A stretch of 15,070 nucleotides of DNA from JBAXTE01 sp038240835. Its GTDB lineage: Bacteria > Bacteroidota > Bacteroidia > Bacteroidales > WCHB1-69. Under the pieces are notes generated by a model that searched no databases, was not told the DNA's origin, and worked only from the letters and a program-made list of their open reading frames with translations. Below, piece after piece: positions 6,929 through 14,523 of this stretch; within the stretch, counting starts at the first letter, position 1; each line of letters begins with the position of its first letter. The position numbers and the translations under genes were made by a program. The stretch is taken from the NCBI GenBank assembly GCA_038240835.1, contig JBBRGJ010000074.1, forward strand, positions 1-15,070, read 5' to 3'.

Positions 6929-9900
6929 TTAACCTCCAAAGTTAATAAAATATTTCGACACTTTATCCTTGTAATATAATTTTAATGGCAACGGAGCCTT
7001 TTTTAACATCTCCTTCTGCCCTACTTTATTTTTTTTCAAAATCTCCATGTATTTGGCTGTGGGAGATATCAACGGATTTCCCTCTTTAGATTCGCGGGTT
7101 TCCTCTTTTTCTCTCTCCGTTTCTGCTTTTTCAGATTCCAACATTCGGGTAACAATGTCCTGTTGTCGCTTTAATGTATTTTGAGAAATGTTTTTATTCA
7201 CAATCTCCTTTTCGGTCTGTTCCATCTCTTTCATCAGCTTCTCTAATTTACCGTCGTAGCCTTTACCCTCCTTTTTCAACCCTTCCAAATATTCTTGCAA
7301 CATTTTTCGAATCGCTTCTTGCTCCGCAGCCAAACGCGCCATCTGTTCACTTTGCGACTGTCCCATCTCACCTGGTTTTGAACCCGGCTTTGGCATTTTC
7401 TTATTCATCCCCTCTTGCATTTTCCGAATCTTTTCCATGTTCGGACCTTTTTTGTCTTTTTTGGTTTTCGAGTTTCCAGGATTATCACACGTATTATTGC
7501 CCTTTTTCTTCGACTTAGAATTGGATTTCATCTTAGACTGCTTGCTCTTCATCTTTTTAAGCGATTCTGCGAGAAAAAGAGCTAAATTATTTGTCGACGT
7601 CATCACATAACGCTGATAAACAACAGCTTGTGAAATATTCTTATCAAATAGAGATTTTGAGATTTTATCAAAATTTAAATTGATACTATTCAATTCTTTA
7701 AAAACCATTGATTGAACCTCGGGCTGTCTTTTGGCAATTGCGGTGAGCGAGTCCTTAATAATTTCGAAATTTCCCTTCATCAACGTTTGCTCTTTGACGA
7801 GCTCGGTCAAACTAGGATCAAAATATTTAATGGTCGAAAACTTCAAAGAGATTTTTTCTTGATCCATACTTATCTTCACCAAGTTTTCTAAAATATCTCT
7901 CACCTGATCGATGTCTTCTGCCAAATTATCCTCTTCTATCTGCTCTTTGTTCTTTTCGAGTTTCTCTTTAAGATCTTCCATCTCTTTCTCAGCCTTGTTC
8001 TGACTGGCTTTTGCCTTCTTCTCTTTGCCCGTTTTCATCTGCTCGCTACTGTTTTTGAGCTGCTGATCGATGGATTGCTCTTCGGGTTTGGTATTCTCTA
8101 ATTTGTTCGGCTCTTCCAACGAGTTATTCAATTTACGAATCTCTTCTTGCTCTTTCTGAAACTCGTCAAATTTCTTATTAATTTCATCCTGTTCCTTGGT
8201 CAAAGCCTCCTTGTTGGCAGGCGTAACAGGTAATTCGTTTAATTTTTTTTGCTTATCGATGATCTCTTGAAGTTTGGAAATATTTTGCTCAAATCGTTTC
8301 TCAAATTCAAGATTTTTATACTGCTCTACGTTTTTATTAATGTCCTCTTTCAGGTTTTCATTTTGTTTTTTAATGTCATCCAGTTTGGTCTGAATATCAT
8401 TCGGATTGGTCTGTTTTAGAAGCTCTTCCATCGCTTTCATCATCTCTTCCAACTGTTTTTTAAGCAAGTCGTTGATCTCTTTTTCGAGGTTCTTTTTATT
8501 CTCTTTTTGCTCCTCGGAAAGCTTTTCAAAGTTGTTGATTTGATTTAACTCTTTGGTCAACTCATCCATCTTTTTCTTGAGCTCTTCCATCCGCTTTTTA
8601 AGCGCTTCCATCTTTTTCTGAATCGACCAATCTTTCTTATTCGACTCCTGCACAGATTTCTTAATATTATCCAGCTCTTTCTCAATTTTGCTGGTCTCTA
8701 AAATCATAGAATTCATGGTAGAAACATTCGTTTCATTTTTAGAGTTTAACTCCTTTTGCTTCTCATCATCGGTTTTAAACACAATGACCTTGGTGGCAGA
8801 AACACTCTTTTTGCCTTTATTAACAGCATCATTGTCAATTACTTCTACATTCAACTCAATTTTGCGAGGAAGCTCTGTGTAATAATTTTCAATGTTGATA
8901 ATCTCATCAATAGCCACTCTATTTAAGTTGTTCAAAAGTGGTAATTTAATCTTTTGCAAAGTGCTTTTCCCTTGTAAATCGTAAATGGTGGCATTTAAAA
9001 ACAAGTTCGAAATTCCATAATCATCGGATGCTTCTCCTCTGAAAAACAAGATGTTATCATACAAAGAATCCTGAGAAATTTCTAACTTTATTTGTGGAAA
9101 TTCATCTTCAATTACATTGCATTGAATCAATAAAGAATCAACAAAATCGACCTTTGTATGTTTGGCAAAAATGTGGATAAACTCCTGATTGCCCATAATA
9201 TACTTAAATTGAGTCTGGTTGTTGGTGACGATGTTTTGGAATTTTTGAGCACCAAACTCACTTTGCAACAGATCAGTTCCTTCGGTAATTACTTTAATCG
9301 TGGCAAGTGTCCCTTTGGGAATCAATAAATTGCTTTGGTTTTCCAAAACTTCATCCTGTTTGCCCACATACGCAGGATAATTCAGCGTAATGGAATAATT
9401 TAATATTCTAGGTTTTTCTACTACTTTTACGGTATAATTAGGAGAGATGTATTCATCGTTAAATAGTTGAAAATCAATTGATTTCTTAATATTCAAAAAT
9501 TCATATTCGAAAAGTGTATTGCTTTTTTTAAAAAGTTTTTCGCTAAAACCTTCACCTTTTATCGATAAATCGGAAGGGAGCTCCTCCCCTTTTACTTCAA
9601 CCTGTATCTTAATATTCTCATTCTTGTAAGCAGACAGTTGCGAATTGATTAGGGTCACTGTGTAGGGTAAAGGCTTAGAAAAGGCGGTAGAAGGCTGTAA
9701 AACTCGATTTAAAGCCATGTTATAAGAGGGAATGAAGAAAGGAATCGAAGAGAGCGCAACAAGTGTAAAAATATAGAAGATAATGTTTACGTAGTTCCGT
9801 TTTTTCTTCTTTTTAAAATCATCAGAAGCCAAGAACGTTTCAATTTTTTGAGTCCGCTCCTCGATGGCTTTGTGGGTTAACGATTCCGAATAATAGTTTG

Positions 9901-10225
9901 ATTTGAGCGTTTTAATGAGCTCAAACGTGTTTTTGAATATCTCCGTGATGGTTGAACCAAAAAAGCGCTTCAGTGTCCTATTTTCGGTGAAAACAGGTCG
10001 GTTTTGTTTGACAAGGTATGTAATAAAACCAATAGCACATAAAACAAGTAATATTATTAGACCAATTTTTACTGTGGGACTGAGATATAAGAGCATCTCC
10101 AGGGTTAAAATTACCAAAAAAAGTAAAAATAGCCCCACTAAAAAAAGCACCATTTTCGAGATGAGTATCGAAAAACGTTGCTTTTTCTCAAGTTTAAAAA
10201 AAGAATTAGTTCTTGTATCTTTCAA
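6929..10225 (-). CDS. DUF4175 family membrane protein with long coiled coil
   Basis: A protein of 1098 residues typical of the Bacteroidota DUF4175 family, whose function is unknown. Seen: two N-terminal membrane helices (about 24-48 and 52-73), a third at about 146-167, then the recognisable junction MALNRVLQPSTAF and a beta-rich extracytoplasmic region to about 480. A very Lys/Glu/Gln-rich heptad region (about 490-800) is probably coiled coil. A helical segment to about 890 follows, then a Lys/Ser-rich low-complexity linker, and a C-terminal helical domain containing AAEQEAIRKMLQEYLEG (about 965-981). The reading frame begins at a TTG (10225) with a purine-rich AGAGAG about 7 nt upstream; the first in-frame ATG (codon 25) would remove the basic N-terminus, so TTG seems likelier. 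It lies 34 nt after the Fe-S gene and 15 nt before the GHKL-like gene. A structural or envelope role is a guess. Confidence 0.85.
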   Translation of the reverse strand: MKDTRTNSFFKLEKKQRFSILISKMVLFLVGLFLLFLVILTLEMLLYLSPTVKIGLIILLVLCAIGFITYLVKQNRPVFTENRTLKRFFGSTITEIFKNTFELIKTLKSNYYSESLTHKAIEERTQKIETFLASDDFKKKKKRNYVNIIFYIFTLVALSSIPFFIPSYNMALNRVLQPSTAFSKPLPYTVTLINSQLSAYKNENIKIQVEVKGEELPSDLSIKGEGFSEKLFKKSNTLFEYEFLNIKKSIDFQLFNDEYISPNYTVKVVEKPRILNYSITLNYPAYVGKQDEVLENQSNLLIPKGTLATIKVITEGTDLLQSEFGAQKFQNIVTNNQTQFKYIMGNQEFIHIFAKHTKVDFVDSLLIQCNVIEDEFPQIKLEISQDSLYDNILFFRGEASDDYGISNLFLNATIYDLQGKSTLQKIKLPLLNNLNRVAIDEIINIENYYTELPRKIELNVEVIDNDAVNKGKKSVSATKVIVFKTDDEKQKELNSKNETNVSTMNSMILETSKIEKELDNIKKSVQESNKKDWSIQKKMEALKKRMEELKKKMDELTKELNQINNFEKLSEEQKENKKNLEKEINDLLKKQLEEMMKAMEELLKQTNPNDIQTKLDDIKKQNENLKEDINKNVEQYKNLEFEKRFEQNISKLQEIIDKQKKLNELPVTPANKEALTKEQDEINKKFDEFQKEQEEIRKLNNSLEEPNKLENTKPEEQSIDQQLKNSSEQMKTGKEKKAKASQNKAEKEMEDLKEKLEKNKEQIEEDNLAEDIDQVRDILENLVKISMDQEKISLKFSTIKYFDPSLTELVKEQTLMKGNFEIIKDSLTAIAKRQPEVQSMVFKELNSINLNFDKISKSLFDKNISQAVVYQRYVMTSTNNLALFLAESLKKMKSKQSKMKSNSKSKKKGNNTCDNPGNSKTKKDKKGPNMEKIRKMQEGMNKKMPKPGSKPGEMGQSQSEQMARLAAEQEAIRKMLQEYLEGLKKEGKGYDGKLEKLMKEMEQTEKEIVNKNISQNTLKRQQDIVTRMLESEKAETEREKEETRESKEGNPLISPTAKYMEILKKNKVGQKEMLKKAPLPLKLYYKDKVSKYFINFGG

Positions 10226-10259
10226 AATTAATCTCTCTAATTTTTAATATCACAATCGT

Positions 10260-10973
10260 TTATTTGATAAAATTAAACACACGTTTGTTTAAACTCTTAA
10301 AATTCATTGCTTTATGCAAAATATTCTCGTTCCACTTTTTTGGTTTGTTATAAAAAAGAAAGTAATCGGAAAGCGTGATGCCTACCGGACAAACCGTATC
10401 ACATTTTCCACATCCTATGCATAATTGATTTTCCACATATCCTTTACCAACGATTTCGCTCTTAATATGTTGTATCGGATTAAAATTGGGTTGAACGATA
10501 GAAATTGGGCAAACGGATTGGCATTTTTTACACTCAATGCAGTAATTTAATTTTCTTAACTTTAATTCAGATAAGAAATTAATATCTGTATCGGTTACAT
10601 CCACCAAAAGCTTATAATCTAATGTAAAATGTTCGAGCGAAATAAAAACAAAATTAGAGGAATTATCGCTGGGGATAATTTTATACAAATCGTTGATGGA
10701 TTTAATAATCTTATCTAATTTTAATACGAACACAGTTTTAATGTGATTAATTGCCGTTTTAGGAATAGCAATTTGATGATTATCTGTGATATAATAACAA
10801 AAATCCTCAATAGCCCAATCTTTCGACGACTCATAATTTTGCAACGGCAAACGATCGTTGAACGTCCATTCAACCACATTTTTCAAATGTTTTGTATTTC
10901 TATCAAAATCCAATAAATTATCCATTAGATAATTTAAATTTTTTCGCTTGGAACTATACGCTTGGTTATTCAT
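10260..10973 (-). CDS. 4Fe-4S dicluster protein with unassigned N-terminal domain
   Basis: A protein of 237 residues. Two clusters of the CxxCxxCxxxCP type are clear: C145, C148, C151, C155 and C185, C188, C191, C195. Each should bind one [4Fe-4S]. The 30-residue spacing with a helical segment (FNPIQHIKSEIVGKGYVENQ) between them resembles HdrC-like and other electron-transfer subunits. The first ~140 residues contain no motif I recognise; they look soluble, with no signal peptide or membrane helix. A cytoplasmic electron-transfer role is inferred, with unknown partners, since no dehydrogenase or HdrB-like subunit is adjacent. Its ATG overlaps the end of rpiB by 8 nt, and DUF4175 follows after 34 nt, so all are probably cotranscribed. 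Lys/Asn-rich composition is in line with the rest of the window. Confidence 0.8.
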   Translation of the reverse strand: MNNQAYSSKRKNLNYLMDNLLDFDRNTKHLKNVVEWTFNDRLPLQNYESSKDWAIEDFCYYITDNHQIAIPKTAINHIKTVFVLKLDKIIKSINDLYKIIPSDNSSNFVFISLEHFTLDYKLLVDVTDTDINFLSELKLRKLNYCIECKKCQSVCPISIVQPNFNPIQHIKSEIVGKGYVENQLCIGCGKCDTVCPVGITLSDYFLFYNKPKKWNENILHKAMNFKSLNKRVFNFIK

Positions 10974-11397
10974 TTTCTATCTTATTAATCCTATTTTGAT
11001 GACGACCACCTTCAAAGTTAGCATTTAAAAATGAATTTACAATGTTTTCGGCCTCTAAAACAGTAACATATCTTCCTGGAAGCGCAATAATGTTAGCATT
11101 GTTATGTTGCTTCGCTAATGCGGATATCTCTGGATTCCAGCATAATGCACTACGAATTCCATGATGTTTGTTGGCAGAAATATTTATTCCATTTCCACTA
11201 CCACAAACGATTATTCCTACACTATTATTACTATCTTTACTCACTGCTTCTGCAACTAAATGTGCAAAATCTGGATAATCGACACTTGATAAAGAATTTG
11301 TACCAAAATCTTTAACTTCAATTCCTTTTGATAATAAAAAACTTTTTATATGCTCTTTAATCAAAAATCCACCGTGATCACTTCCAATAAATATCAT
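10966..11397 (-). CDS. rpiB: Ribose-5-phosphate isomerase B
   Basis: Interconverts ribulose 5-phosphate and ribose 5-phosphate in the non-oxidative pentose phosphate pathway. The 143 residues are the normal length for the RpiB/LacAB family. Seen: SDHGG (6-10) with the conserved D7-H8 pair, the catalytic-base cysteine block CGSGNG (C65 to G70), the HNNAN substrate-binding segment (98-102) and GGRHQNRI (130-137) near the C-terminus. All active-site signatures are intact. The start is the ATG at 11397, and the protein begins directly with the first beta strand. It is the first gene of the minus-strand operon, with a -7-like element about 29 nt upstream, and its 3' end overlaps the Fe-S gene by 8 nt. 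It borders the candidate replication origin. Confidence 0.97.
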   Translation of the reverse strand: MIFIGSDHGGFLIKEHIKSFLLSKGIEVKDFGTNSLSSVDYPDFAHLVAEAVSKDSNNSVGIIVCGSGNGINISANKHHGIRSALCWNPEISALAKQHNNANIIALPGRYVTVLEAENIVNSFLNANFEGGRHQNRINKIENE

Positions 11398-11425
11398 AAC
11401 TCAATTTTTTGTGTTTTTATAACTG

Positions 11426-11433
11426 CAAAATTA
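11426..11433 (-). promoter_or_regulatory. Bacteroidota -7 promoter element for rpiB operon
   Basis: On the minus strand this reads TAATTTTG, a full match to the Bacteroidota -7 consensus TAnnTTTG. It lies 29 nt before the rpiB ATG, giving a leader of roughly 20-25 nt. I find no good TTG/TTTG -33 element at 19-21 bp upstream. The expected -33 position instead abuts the GTTGATA inverted repeat at 11454-11470. Confidence 0.45.
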
Positions 11434-11453
11434 ACAGAAAAATCCATAAATCG

Positions 11454-11470
11454 GTTGATAAAATATCAAC
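11454..11470. repeat. Inverted repeat GTTGATA-AAA-TATCAAC
   Basis: Two perfect 7-bp arms separated by three A's. The arm sequence TATCAAC recurs in the box-like 9-mers at 11475-11483 and 11568-11576, so this core appears four times within 125 bp. It may be a pair of opposed DnaA-like boxes or an operator close to the -33 region of the rpiB promoter. Confidence 0.55.
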
Positions 11471-11474
11471 TTCG

Positions 11475-11483
11475 TGTTGATAA
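11475..11483 (-). promoter_or_regulatory. Best DnaA-box-like 9-mer in the origin candidate
   Basis: The minus strand reads TTATCAACA, one change from the E. coli box TTATCCACA. It is five bases from the GTTGATA inverted repeat. Two of the other 9-mers in this gap (11531-11539 and 11568-11576) differ from it by one base each. Confidence 0.45.
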
Positions 11484-11583
11484 CCTCTGATAACTTTAAA
11501 TCGTAAAATTAAAAGTGTGGTTTCAATTATTTTTCAACAATCGATACAGTGAAAATAATTTTCAAAAGTATCAACATATATAG

Positions 11584-11591
11584 TAATTTTG
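11584..11591 (+). promoter_or_regulatory. Possible -7 promoter element for nadA
   Basis: TAATTTTG matches TAnnTTTG exactly. It lies 192 nt before the nadA start, implying a long untranslated leader that crosses the right half of the origin candidate. No clear -33 TTTG is seen, only TTTTC upstream. I see no convincing riboswitch fold in the leader. Confidence 0.35.
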
Positions 11592-11735
11592 CAAAAGTAA
11601 TAACTTGTATAAAAACATCTTAATAGCTGAATATTAAATGATTATAAAAATATCTACCTGTTGGTAAGATGTGTACAAAAACAATGTTATTATTATCAAG
11701 CTAAAATGAATTAAATTTATTCACCTATTAACCGC

Positions 11736-11783
11736 ATTATTATTATTATTATATATATTTAAAAATTTAAAAGAAAAATTATA
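11736..11783. repeat. ATT trinucleotide repeat and AT tract (possible DNA unwinding element)
   Basis: Five consecutive ATT units (11736-11750) run into ATATATATTT and then an almost pure A/T stretch up to the nadA start codon. This is the most easily melted DNA in the gap. Its position at one edge of the box-like cluster is what a duplex unwinding element would show. It could equally be a simple AT-rich 5' leader. Confidence 0.45.
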
Positions 11784-12689
11784 ATGAATATAGAGTTGTT
11801 GAAAAAGAAAAAGAGAGCAATTATACTTGCACATTACTATACTAATCCTGAAATACAAGAAATAGCAGACTTTACAGGAGATAGTTTAGCTTTAGCCCAA
11901 AAAGCAAAAGATACGGACGCAGATATAATTGTTTTTGCCGGAGTTCATTTTATGGCCGAAACTGCAAAAATTTTAAATCCAACCAAAAAAGTGTTAGTTC
12001 CGGATTTTAATGCGGGTTGCTCTCTTTCCGATTCATGCAAAGCTTCTGATTTACAAGAATTTAAAAATTTACATCCTGATCATAAGGTGATTACGTATGT
12101 GAATAGTTCTATTGAAGTAAAAATGATCTCTGATATTATTTGTACTTCCAGTAATGCTGTAAAAATTGTAAACTCTTTTCCAAAAGATCAAAAACTTATT
12201 TTTGCGCCCGATAAAAATTTAGGAGGTTACATTAATAAAATTTCTGGCAGAGATATGTTATTATGGAATGGTTCATGCCACGTTCATAATCAGTTACATA
12301 CCAAAAATGTTTTGAAATTAAAATTAGAAAATCCTGATGCTATTGTGATTGCTCACCCTGAATGTCAGGATGTTATCTTGCAATTAGCTGATTTTATTGG
12401 TTCTACGCTGCAAATGCTAAATTATACCAAAACGTGCGCTGCCGATAAAATTATTGTGGCTACCGAAACTGGAATTATCTACCAAATGCAACTTGCTTCT
12501 CCTCACAAACAATTTTTCGTGGTTCCGGCAGACGAAACTTGTAATTGCAACGATTGTCCATTCATGAAAATGAATACCATCGAAAATATTACTCGCTGTT
12601 TGGAAAACGAAAGTAACGAATTACATCTTTCTGATTATCAGATACAAACAGCTCAAATTCCACTTCAGAGAATGTTGGATTTATCTTAA
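11784..12689 (+). CDS. nadA: Quinolinate synthase NadA
   Basis: A [4Fe-4S] enzyme that condenses iminoaspartate with dihydroxyacetone phosphate to quinolinate in de novo NAD synthesis. The 301 residues are the length of the compact form. Seen: AHYY (16-19) with substrate-site H17, the first cluster cysteine in AGCSLSDSC (C79), the second in WNGSCHVH (C165), the HPEC block (H191, E193), TETG (227-230), and the third cluster cysteine in the CNCNDCPFMKMNT block (253-265). There C258 is the expected ligand and C253/C255 are extra cysteines that may form a redox disulfide, as in the CxxC element of other NadA proteins. The ATG at 11784 gives the usual short N-terminus. It is the first plus-strand gene right of the origin candidate. 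nadB and nadC are not in the window, so it appears to be monocistronic or cotranscribed only with the MORN gene 108 nt downstream. Confidence 0.97.
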   Translation: MNIELLKKKKRAIILAHYYTNPEIQEIADFTGDSLALAQKAKDTDADIIVFAGVHFMAETAKILNPTKKVLVPDFNAGCSLSDSCKASDLQEFKNLHPDHKVITYVNSSIEVKMISDIICTSSNAVKIVNSFPKDQKLIFAPDKNLGGYINKISGRDMLLWNGSCHVHNQLHTKNVLKLKLENPDAIVIAHPECQDVILQLADFIGSTLQMLNYTKTCAADKIIVATETGIIYQMQLASPHKQFFVVPADETCNCNDCPFMKMNTIENITRCLENESNELHLSDYQIQTAQIPLQRMLDLS

Positions 12690-12751
12690 TTTATATTTTC
12701 TCTAATATATTTAACTTCAACTGAAAAAAATAAAGAGTAAAAAAACATAAT

Positions 12752-12772
12752 TAATTTTGTCGGATAACTTTG
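12752..12772 (+). promoter_or_regulatory. Two overlapping-region -7-like elements before the MORN gene
   Basis: TAATTTTG (12752-12759) and TAACTTTG (12765-12772) both match TAnnTTTG and lie 25-38 nt before the start codon at 12798. Neither has an obvious -33 TTTG at the right spacing. They suggest the MORN-repeat gene has its own promoter and is not only read through from nadA. Confidence 0.35.
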
Positions 12773-12797
12773 GCATTTTAATTCTAATAAAATTTGT

Positions 12798-14339
12798 ATG
12801 AAAAAATATTTAATTCTTTTTATGTTTACTTTTTTCTTCGCATTTTTTTCTTTTGCGCAAGATTCTATTACGAATGGATATGTGAAATTAAAATTTGATA
12901 ACGGAGTAGTTTCGAGTGAAGGCACTATGAGAGAAGGACTTCCAGATGGCTATTGGAAATCTTATAGTAAAAAAGGTATACTTATCTCCGAAGGAAACCG
13001 TAAAGATTTTTTATTAGATAGTTTGTGGAAATTTTATTCCGATAATGGTGAACTTACAATGTCTATAACTTATTCTAAAGGGAAGAAAAATGGAATAAAA
13101 ACTACTTTTTCTAATGATTTTACCATAATTGAGGAATTTAAAGAAAATATTAAAATTGGATTTGAGAAACATTTTGATAAAAACAATCATCTTATAAAAA
13201 TAATTCCTTTTGTAAATGGCCTTGAAGAGGGACTTGCCAAAGAATTTAATAAAGAAGGAATTATAATTCTACTCACCGAATATAGCAAAGGCTATATTTT
13301 GAAACGTGAATTTATCAATAGGGTGGATGCTTCTGGTTTTAAACAAGGTTTGTGGAAGTATTTTTACGACAACGACGTATTAAAAATAGAAGTTTCGTAT
13401 GTAAATAATAAAAAACATGGTATTTATAAAGAATTTTCTCCAGAAGGAAATTTGCTTAAAATAGAAAAATACGAAAATGATCAATTAATTGTAGATGCTG
13501 TTGAGACCCGAAAAATGGACATGCGAATTGACTATTATAAAAACGGATCTCCCAAAATTATGGGAACATATTACAATGGAATTGCTGAGGGAGTGCGTAG
13601 AGAATTTAACGAAAAAGGTCAAGTAATTCAATCTTATATTATGAAATCTGGTTTCATAATTGGCAAAGGAATCATGGACGAAAACGGCATGAAACAAGGT
13701 ATTTGGGAGGAATATTATGATGAAACTTATGCAAAACCCAACGAAAAAATATTAAGATCCAAAGGAAAATATAAAAATTCAAAACCGGTTGGTGATTGGA
13801 AATATTTCATGCTCAACGGAAATATTGAAATTGAAGGAAGTTACGATGCCACTGGGAAAAAAGAGGGTGAATGGATTTGGTATTATCCAAATGGAAAAAT
13901 CTTAATTAAAGATAATTATTTAGATGGAAAAAAAGAGGGTTCGTATGTTGAGTATGATGAAAACAACAATATAATCGCCAAAGGAAATTTCATTGAAGAT
14001 CAGGAAGATGGTTATTGGATTCGTTTAAATAAAGATTTTACTGAAACTGGAAAATATATCGACGGAAAAAGGGAAGGAAAATGGAAAGGGTTTTATAAAA
14101 ATGACAACCCAACCTACGAATGTTCTTTTGTCGACAATAATTATAATGGATCTTATGTGACTTATTGGGAAAATGGCAGAATGAAAGAACAAGGAAATTA
14201 TCAATTTGGTTTAAGAAATGGAACCTGGCGACAATTTGATTCTTTGGGAAATCTTTTTTTAATGGTTACTTACAAAAAAGGAATCGAAGTTCGATACGAA
14301 GGTGTAAAAATAGAACCGACTTTGGAAGAAGGGGAGTAG
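12798..14339 (+). CDS. Secreted MORN-like (YwqK-type) repeat protein
   Basis: A 513-residue protein with an N-terminal signal peptide: a Lys-Lys start, a Phe/Leu-rich core, and a likely cut after FAQ at about residue 21. No C-terminal sorting domain or later membrane helix is seen. The mature part is built almost entirely of repeats of about 22-26 residues. Each has a 'G.W..Y....G' strand pair followed by a 'G.Y..G...G' turn, for example GYWKSYSKKG (51-60), GDWKYFMLNG (332-341), GEWIWYYPNG (357-366) and GSYVTYWENG (451-460). I count about fifteen units. Such repeats occur in MORN and YwqK-family proteins and form elongated beta structures. In Bacteroidota these proteins are abundant and mostly uncharacterised; annotation as an 'antitoxin' would be by family name only and no toxin gene is adjacent. 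A surface or periplasmic binding role is a guess. Confidence 0.88.
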   Translation: MKKYLILFMFTFFFAFFSFAQDSITNGYVKLKFDNGVVSSEGTMREGLPDGYWKSYSKKGILISEGNRKDFLLDSLWKFYSDNGELTMSITYSKGKKNGIKTTFSNDFTIIEEFKENIKIGFEKHFDKNNHLIKIIPFVNGLEEGLAKEFNKEGIIILLTEYSKGYILKREFINRVDASGFKQGLWKYFYDNDVLKIEVSYVNNKKHGIYKEFSPEGNLLKIEKYENDQLIVDAVETRKMDMRIDYYKNGSPKIMGTYYNGIAEGVRREFNEKGQVIQSYIMKSGFIIGKGIMDENGMKQGIWEEYYDETYAKPNEKILRSKGKYKNSKPVGDWKYFMLNGNIEIEGSYDATGKKEGEWIWYYPNGKILIKDNYLDGKKEGSYVEYDENNNIIAKGNFIEDQEDGYWIRLNKDFTETGKYIDGKREGKWKGFYKNDNPTYECSFVDNNYNGSYVTYWENGRMKEQGNYQFGLRNGTWRQFDSLGNLFLMVTYKKGIEVRYEGVKIEPTLEEGE

Positions 14340-14369
14340 GTGTAATTGGTGAACTTTTTTTTCTACTTA

Positions 14370-14505
14370 TCTGGTTTTCCTGAGCCAGCCTATCATGATT
14401 CGCCGCGGCGAACTCGAAGGGAAGGACTTCATAAGCACTTCCAAAAAAGTTTTTACTTTTATTCTTCCACGCAGAAGCGTGGTAAACTAACTACCAATGA
14501 CAGAA
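14370..14505. repeat. REP-like repeat unit, copy A
   Basis: First of two related units downstream of the MORN gene. It shares with copy B the start TCTGGT..TCCTGAG, an internal TCGAAGG followed by a TTC.ATAAG..CTT segment, and the end TAACTACCAATGACAGAA (14488-14505, 18/18 identical). It carries its own palindromes: a perfect 14-bp TTCGCCGCGGCGAA at 14399-14412 and a hairpin CCACGC-AGAA-GCGTGG at 14467-14482. The second hairpin could also help end transcription of the MORN gene, although no T run follows. Confidence 0.65.
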
Positions 14506-14523
14506 ATAGAAAATTGCTTCTTT

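Larger units (their letters stand above)
11398..11783. other. oriC: Candidate chromosomal replication origin (oriC)
   Basis: A 386-bp AT-rich gap between divergent rpiB and nadA, the only strand switch in the window. It contains several 9-mers near the DnaA box TTATNCACA: TTATCAACA (minus strand, 11475-11483), TTTTCAACA (11531-11539), GTATCAACA (11568-11576), TTACCAACA (minus, 11659-11667), TTGTACACA (minus, 11670-11678) and TTATTCACC (11717-11725). An inverted repeat of the core lies at 11454-11470, and an ATT-repeat/AT tract at 11736-11783 could be the unwinding element. Two parS sites and mnmG are 5-7 kb away. No dnaA gene is visible, but in Bacteroidota dnaA need not adjoin oriC. The alternative is an ordinary divergent promoter region in AT-rich DNA. 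The call is an inference from the combined evidence. Confidence 0.5.

Noticed and set aside
7174..7518. Plus-strand frame rich in Ser, Phe and Pro
   Set aside because: It is the antisense shadow of the Lys/Glu-rich C-terminal part of the DUF4175 protein; its composition follows directly from that.
11736..11760. ATT trinucleotide run considered as a CRISPR or phase-variable tract
   Set aside because: There are no spacers, and the tract is outside any reading frame. It fits better as an AT-rich leader or unwinding element.
11592..11783. NAD-related riboswitch in the long nadA leader
   Set aside because: I could find no conserved stem-loop with paired arms in this AT-rich leader.
12798..14339. 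Toxin-antitoxin role for the MORN/YwqK-type protein
   Set aside because: No toxin-like gene is adjacent, and the signal peptide does not suit a cytoplasmic antitoxin.
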